DNA of 64,000 bases, taken from Chrysaora quinquecirrha (Eukaryota > Cnidaria > Scyphozoa > Semaeostomeae > Pelagiidae). This document shows positions 57,796 through 64,000 of this stretch, piece after piece. The stretch is taken from contig JACTAT010000037.1 of assembly GCA_014526335.1 (NCBI GenBank), forward strand, positions 10,576,214-10,640,213. The letters run 5' to 3'. The first letter of the stretch is position 1; every line of letters begins with the position of its first letter. Under the pieces are notes generated by a model, which was not told where the DNA came from, ran no database searches, and saw only the letters and a program-made list of their open reading frames with translations. A program made the position numbers and the translations under genes.

Positions 57796-60002
57796 GTTCA
57801 GTGTCCTTATAATAAGAGCTTGTGCATAAGTTGCTCGATAAACTTCCTCATTTAAGAAATTACTTTTTGTGAACTAATGGGGACACGAGGTTAAGGACAG
57901 GTCCTCCCAACGCTTGATTCCATATTTTAAGTTATATATTACTTTTTTCCTCAAAGAATTAACGTGTAACTGTATCAATGAGGCCTACTCTAGGAGCTGC
58001 GTACAAGAACACTGCCATGGATAGCGAAGCCTTATTCTCTGCACACTTCGTTCACAACCAGAGATCGCAATCAACAACAAACAGGATAAACGTAAAATTA
58101 CTGTAACCACATGAAATAAATCATTGCGTTGAAAAAATAAGAAACCTTACCTGATTCTACAGAGACATGACAATCCGAGTGTATTGAAGCTCATAAATGT
58201 TTCAAGCTGCATATTTGCGGCTAAGTGTCTAGCAAATTGTTAAAGATATCAACAAAAGAAATAGGATTTGCACAGTTAACAACGTTAGATTGCTTCCATT
58301 AACTTCACTAAAAAGTGAACATTTCCAATCCAACACACAAAAACAAAAGGCTTCTCTCAGAATGTGACCGTCGCAATGCCAATTTCTTACAGTGCTTCAA
58401 ATTTGAGTGAAATATTTAGCGAAAAAAAGATACAAAGCAGCTTTCTCACTGATGATAAATCCCTGTAGTGTAATGAGTCAATGATGAATCTCGCATTTAA
58501 TTTCAATCGATGAGAGAAACAGGTAGAATTAGACAAATATTACAGAACTGCTAATGAAATATTGGAGATTTTTAAATATGCAAACAGCATACAATACATG
58601 TAAAAAGTGCCCTCCTGCCAAAGGTCAGAGTTGAAAACTTCGCAGCAATTTGCCACATGCCATTTTCTCTCACAGGCCTTTGTACCACATGCCCATACGT
58701 GCCAGCCTGCCAACGTGGCTACACGCCATCTTTTGTACGTGCCAACATGCCAATGCTTGATATGTACCAACGAGTTAGTGCGCCATCTTTTGTAAAGTTT
58801 GGATTCCACTTGAATGAAAGCGGTCAACTCGAACAAATTGGACGGATATCGATCAAGTAACTCATGTTCAGAAACGTTGAACTGGAAGTCTGCGTCGACT
58901 AAAATCGGTTGACAGCAAAGTTCGAATGAGTTATACTTTACTAAGAAAAGAAGGCATTTTTGCAAGTTGACATGTACTTGGTAGTGGAATGTGGCACTGA
59001 AGAAAAGATGGTTGGCATGCAAATTAGCACGAACGTTGCTTTTGAGTATTGACACGTACGAAAAGATTTCTCACAGACAAAATTAGCATGTGCTCAGCTT
59101 TTGCCACTGGCACACAATTGGCATGTCTGAAACGTCATTCAGCACACATTCAGGTTCATCGCATATCTTCAGCAAATTAGTATCAAGACTTGTTATCATT
59201 CTCATATAAATACCTTCATAATTATTTTCGCTTCATTAATTAATCGCCTTGCACTTCCGTCTCGATCCTCAAAAGTTTCAAAAATGCAAAGCTCTTTCCA
59301 ACTCTTTTCATTTTTGCAGCTAAAAGGAGGAGATTAAAAATACCATAAAATAAAGATTGGAATTTCAAAAGTGGAAGTATACACATGATGATTAAACCAA
59401 GATGCTGATTCGTTGATAATGACAACAATAAGTTAAATATGTGAGAACAAAATTCACTTTCTTACGTGAAGAATTCAGAAAGATTTCCATGCATTACAGT
59501 GTAAGTGTTCAGAATATCCATGTAGTGTATTCTTGATAAATTCTTGACGACCTAAAATGAAAGTAACAAGTGTTCTGTGTCAAAAGGACAGTTAATGTTT
59601 CGCTAATGATATGCTTCAAACAACACAAGTGAACACGAGTGAACGTGAGTCGCACACGAGTAAAAACAAGTGGAAATAAGCGAATGGAAGTAAAAACAAG
59701 TAGAAACAGACGAACACGACTGAATAAAACAAAAGTTTCGGAACACAAATGGAAAAACTTTAAAACTGTATTATTTTTGATTATCTATGCAGTGCGGAGT
59801 TCGAAGAGCGGTAGCTATCAATTGGCGGATTCAGGGGCACCTGGCAAAGCAATGAACTTCAGTTCTCCAGGGTTTAGAGAAAAGAAAGGAGGAACAGATA
59901 AAAGAGCTCAGGTCCGGTCCCTTGAAAACGCGAGTAACCTCACTGCACTGGCAGACTCCAAAAATTCAATGAGTACCTTAATGAATACCAAAAAGAGTTA
60001 AT
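57796..60002. other. Intergenic, weak short repeats only
   Basis: GTGCCAACATGCCAA-like words recur at 58650-58760, and ACACGAGTGAAAACAAGT-like words at 59625-59720. No supported exon. The open frame on the minus strand at 58540-59055 reflects these repeats. Confidence 0.4.
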
Positions 60003-60390
60003 GAATTGACGGAGCCTGCCAACAGATCGGTGGAGTTCAGCTTTTACAAGAAGATATGTCGACAGAAGGAGACCGTGGCAATGGGCAGTCCATTGGGACC
60101 AGCGCTAGCTTACATCTTTGTTGGTTTCTACGAAGGCAAACTTTTCGGCTCATCATCAAAACATCCGGTCCATTTTAGATATATCGATGACATGCGCTAT
60201 TTTCCAAAAAGAGTCGGATGCAACCTTTTCCTCAAAAAACTCAATGCTTTGCATCCATCTCTCAAGTTTACATTTGAAGACGAGCAAAACAATTCCTTAC
60301 CGCTTCTCGATGTTTTTGTTGAAAACACTGATATTGGATTTCTCACCAGTATATACAGGAAATACGCTAGCAAATCTATAATCACTAGAG
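60003..60390 (+). mobile_element. Truncated PLE reverse-transcriptase fragment
   Basis: Encodes MGSPLGPALAYIFVGFYEG, HFRYIDDM and FEDEQNNSLPLLDVFVENT, parallel to 54180-54530 but with the catalytic motif reading YIDD and a small deletion just after it. Both ends of the element are missing; tandem repeats begin directly at its 3' border. Confidence 0.9.
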
Positions 60391-60735
60391 TGGTGGATAA
60401 TCATTACTGTGGTGGTACTTTTTGCGTACTGTGGTGGTAGTTTCATCGTACAGTGGTGGATAATCACTACTGTGGTGGGTTACAATGCTTGATGTGCTGG
60501 TTACTATGCATGTTGTGGTGGTAGTTTTTGCATACTGTGGTGGATAATCACTACTTATGGTGGGTTGTTACGCTTGCTCTGTTGGATTACAAAGCTTGCG
60601 GAGGTGGTAGTTTTGGCATATTGTGGTTGATAATCACTACTGTGGTGGGTTATTATGCTTGATGTGGTGGGTTACTATGTTTGTTCTGGTGGTAATTTTG
60701 GCGTACTGTGGAGGATAATCTCTACTGTGGTGGGA
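60386..60735. repeat. GTGGTGGATAATCACTACTGTGGTGG imperfect tandem repeats
   Basis: About six variants of GTGGTGG, TAATCACTACTGTGGTGGGT and TTTTGCATACTGTGGTGG, forming a minisatellite between the PLE fragment and the GAT array. Confidence 0.85.
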
Positions 60736-60737
60736 AC

Positions 60738-60796
60738 CATGATGATGGCCTTGAAGAGGATAATAATGATGATGATGATGCTGAAGACGAAGATGG

Positions 60797-60862
<66 letters not shown>

Positions 60863-60975
60863 GGGTGATGAAGAAGAGGGTGATGATAATGATGATGATG
60901 ATGATGGTGAAAATGAGGATTATGATGGTAATTTTTTTATGATGGTGATGCAAATGATGACAATGATGAACAGAT
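60738..60975. repeat. GAT/ATC microsatellite
   Basis: Near-pure GAT at about 60795-60865 with interrupted flanks; second such array in the window. Confidence 0.95.
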
Positions 60976-61419
60976 GAAACTTTCCTGGAAGAAAAGGGAA
61001 ATCCTAAAGTTTTGACTCGAAAATAGAAAATCTGTAATTGTAAGTATAGCAAAAATATTCAACCTGAGCTCATAGGCAAAACTGTGTAACAAATAACTCC
61101 CTTCAGTGCACAGAAACCTGTAATCTTAGCTGCAAATGGGGAATTCTAGAATACCCTTCAGTAGCTATCACAAGAATAAGCAGCAATTTTTTTTATCGTT
61201 TAGATTACTCTCGAAGCGGCAAACTATTTTGAAAGAAATTTGTTAAACTTTGCAGGAATTTATCAAAATAATAAATCAAACATAATATCAAAATAAATTC
61301 GAGCAAAATTTGTAATATTGAAGTCAAGCCTTTTTTCGGAAGCTTGACCATGCGGGCTTTTTCACGAGAAAATCAGGGTGACAAATTTTTATTTTTGAAA
61401 ATCTTTATGTTAGAATGTT

Positions 61420-61500
61420 CCTTGATCGTGGATCGAACTCACAACCTTTTGCCCAAGAAATAAGCGCATTATTTCACAGCGCTGCACTAACAGTTGATAC
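61420..61500 (-). repeat. tRNA-like sequence (pseudogene or SINE head)
   Basis: Minus strand: TTAGTGCAGCGCTGTGAAAT (D-arm/A-box-like) and, about 45 bp on, GGTTGTGAGTTCGATCC (T arm with a good B box). Acceptor-stem pairing is not convincing. Confidence 0.5.
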
Positions 61501-61819
61501 TAATTGATATTTTTGGCAAGCAATTGCTTTTTGTTAATGATCCCCACTAACGACAATCACGGCGACTTCAAAGTTTGCTTCCTAGTATTTGAAGTTTATC
61601 TGCTGGTACACTTTGGCAGGAAAAGGTGTCTATATGCCTATATACCTACTTACCTATTTTCTATCTATGCATACATGCGTTCCACAAACACCCTCTTAAT
61701 ATGTCCTTCGGACATAATTAAAGGTACTCGTTTAAGCCATGTTTGAAGAATAAATCAGCCCAGACCAGTCTCAGATCAGTCTATTATCTTGCAGCTTGCA
61801 ATAAATAGTGTAGAAGAAT

Positions 61820-62060
61820 CCTCACTTTGTTCCCACGTTCCCTGTGATTCTAGCTGTTTCAGAATTTGTTTTTGCTTTTCCCTGCGATCGTCATTGATCC
61901 CCATCTTGTTTCAACTTGCTCTCACTTGCATGTGGTAATTTCCTTTCATGTTTGTTCCCAGTTGTCCCTTATCGTTTTTAGTGATTCCCTGTTTGTCCCC
62001 ATTGTAACCTCTGATTCCATTTATTCCCACCGATTCCTACTTTGTTCCAAATTGTTCTAT
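61820..62060. repeat. Degenerate TTGTTCCC / TGATTCC repeats
   Basis: Recurring TTCCCA, TGTTCCC and GATTCC words, similar in type to the array at 63545-63850. Confidence 0.5.
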
Positions 62061-62229
62061 CCGATTATTCCTACTTCGTTTCAGCATGTTCATGTTTATC
62101 ATAAATGTTGTTTCATGTTTATCATAAATTCGCTTAAGAACAAGGTCAATGGTATAATAAAATGGTACACTCGTAAAAAGTGACATCATATCAAACAAAA
62201 TTAGTTGGTGACTATATGAAATCTTTAGT

Positions 62230-62690
62230 GCTTTAATATATGTGTTAAAATTACAAACATCTGACGGTGTTTTTAGAATTAATTAATAGTGACAATAGCT
62301 TTGCTAAATTTGCTACAAGATGGGGTTGCAATACTGGATATTATATTATAGCTGATTACAAGATTAGATCCACTGTTGCAAAATTACGACTTAGTTCCCA
62401 TAATCTTCATATAGAAACAAGAAGATTTGGAAAGAACAAAATGGCAAGGGAAGAGAGATTTTGTCCCTTAAACAAAAGGCCTAAACGTAATTGAAGATGA
62501 AATTCATTTTATATCTTCTTGTTCTCTTTATGAAAATGAAAGAAAACAAATGGTGGATCATATATTTCAAAAATTTCCAAACACTGTTTCCCTTAATGAT
62601 AAAAAATATGTTTAATGTTCCAAGAGGAAAATGATGTAACAACAAAACTAGGCTATTTCTGTTATAACTCATTTGTAAAAAGAAACAAAT
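62230..62690 (+). mobile_element. LINE-type retrotransposon C-terminal relic
   Basis: Encodes YKIRSTVAKLRLSSHNLHIE, ETRRFGKNKMAREERFC, then in another frame VIEDEIHFISSCSLYENERK and, after a further break, TTKLGYFCYNSFVKR. This order (KLR.S.H.L.IE, R..ERxC, EDE.HF...C..Y..ER) is the conserved tail following the reverse transcriptase in many invertebrate non-LTR retrotransposons. Frameshifted. Confidence 0.75.
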
Positions 62691-62699
62691 TTATTACAG

Positions 62700-63540
62700 A
62701 GACCTGAGTCTTTTTTAGATATAAATGATATAAGAAGCAAACATAGATAATTAACATATCAAAAAAAATATGAAATTAAAAACTCATTTATAGCTTCGTA
62801 GATTTAGTAGAAAGTATTATTTTTTATGTGAAACAGTTTTTAATAATTATGAGCAATCATGTATCATTAATTAATACCTTCCAGTAAACGTCTGTAAATT
62901 AATTTAAAATGGTATGTATGAGAACTTAGTAACAAGTTGTAAGTGGTTAGTAGCCATCTCGGCCTATACACCATTAATGAAAAAAATATTAGTAGGGAAA
63001 GATTATCTACAGACTTAATCTCTTTTGATTGTATTTTTCCAGCATTAAAAATGGAAATTTTAAAGATTTGCAAAAAAATGAAAAAAATCTAATACCTGTC
63101 TCAAGTACTGCATGTATTTTGCCCGTCTCATCTGATTTATATGCTTGTACAAAACCATTGACAATATTTCACTCTCAGCTTTTAGATTTGTATGCCTTAG
63201 TTTTTTTAGTTCTATTTCAAGATCTTGTTGGAGGCTTTGAAATGAATCTGTTGAAAAAAGGTTATAATGCAGAAATTTAAGAAAAAGAATGACATTTTTA
63301 TTTTGTGAAACATCTTTCGATATTTTAAGCAGCTTAGCATTTTGAAACAAATATGTAAAGTTGAACATAAGGCAAACTTTCAGATACACTTAGGGGTCAA
63401 AAGTAGTATTACAACGCTTGACCTGAAATGAAACTCCAAGCCTTGTTTTCTTAGAGAATCGGCAGCTTTCTCTGGTAATCTCTTCAATGTTTTTTTATAT
63501 TTGAGTTCTCTCACATGATGGGAGTGGTCAGCCAATTGGC
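62700..63540. other. AT-rich, nothing recognised
   Basis: No exon, repeat or RNA structure I can support. Confidence 0.4.
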
Positions 63541-63544
63541 AGCT

Positions 63545-63850
63545 GACATCTCTCTTCTCAAATTCCCTTTCTCCGATCCCATCCCCAGATTCCCATTCCC
63601 AGATTCCTTCTCCAGAAGCCTTTTCTTAGATTCCCTTTCTCGAATTCCTTTCCATTCCCTCATTCCCAGAATCCCATTTCCACATTCCCATTCCCCATTC
63701 CTTCTCTAGAACCCTGTTCTTAGATTCCCCTTCTAAAATCCCCTTTCTACGATTCCCATCTCCAGATTCCCATTTCCACATTCCCATTCCCAAATTCCTT
63801 TTCAAAAGCCTACAATATTCTTAGATGCCATTCCCAGATTCACATTTTCA
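63545..63850. repeat. Degenerate CCCATTCCCAGATTC tandem repeats
   Basis: Runs of ATTCCCA(T/G)TTCCAGATTC-type words with irregular spacing; low-complexity minisatellite. Confidence 0.8.
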
Positions 63851-64000
63851 GATTTTAATACTGGTTCCGTCTTTTTAACACAGCCATGAATTTTAAACAG
63901 CTCTAAAAAGAAAGGAATAAGTCTGATCAGCTCATTTTTGGGTCATTTCAGGTCATTGCAAACAATCATGAGACTTCTTTTCACATGATCAGCAAGACTA

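Noticed and set aside
58540..59055. A 171-codon open frame on the minus strand
   Set aside because: Covers degenerate GTGCCAACATGCC repeats, has no domain-like features and no splice context.
61420..61500. Functional tRNA gene
   Set aside because: B box is good but cloverleaf pairing, especially the acceptor stem, is not convincing; the same applies to 37386, 37651 and 45958.
63060..63389. 109-codon open frame on the minus strand
   Set aside because: AT-rich, overlaps an open frame on the other strand, no splice or homology support.

Overview
This is intron-rich, AT-rich nuclear DNA from an invertebrate animal. It contains no bacterial-style operons. The protein-coding signal is cut into short exons with GT-AG borders, and the rest is dominated by eukaryotic mobile elements: Penelope-like elements (PLEs) with hammerhead ribozymes, a BEL/Pao relic, a LINE relic, many short inverted-repeat (MITE or foldback) elements and satellites. 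That mix is typical of cnidarians and some other marine invertebrates. I cannot name the species, and the anthozoan-like placement is inference.

Left half (1856-29652, + strand). One gene fills this region: the orthologue of RAB3GAP2, the non-catalytic subunit of the Rab3 GTPase-activating complex. I could trace 36 exons, through a genuine stop at 29650-29652. Only the N-terminal exon(s), about 75 residues by comparison with the human protein, lie upstream of the window. Exon lengths sum to 4019 nt, one short of a multiple of three. The missing base maps to an A6 run at 16073-16078, where the frame runs into TAG and the homologous protein continues in the next frame. The gene also has a 17-nt microexon. 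Its introns hold many insertions: several MITEs, two PLE fragments, a 208-bp retroposed element that starts with a complete hammerhead ribozyme, a 1.06-kb foldback element and a nested pair of inverted-repeat elements in the last intron.

Middle (29653-50500). This part is repeat-rich with little coding. It holds a BEL/Pao reverse-transcriptase relic (minus strand), a 51-bp minisatellite, a GAT microsatellite, a higher-order GATTAA-rich array with a repeated GC-richer cassette, and a 1.6-kb terminal-inverted-repeat element carrying a GIY-YIG fragment joined to an A/P/Q-rich linker and an uncharacterised cysteine-containing domain. After these come families of MITEs and GGTTACCC palindromes, and a possible minus-strand terminal exon near 41.3-41.55 kb.

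Right part (50500-64000). I assembled a second plus-strand gene from seven exons (50528-57795) whose phases agree across every intron; I do not recognise the protein. Its last intron contains a 4.6-kb foldback element, and a PLE has inserted into one arm of that element with a 12-bp target duplication. Beyond this gene lie a truncated PLE, GAT repeats, a tRNA-like sequence, a LINE C-terminal relic and low-complexity pyrimidine-rich sequence.
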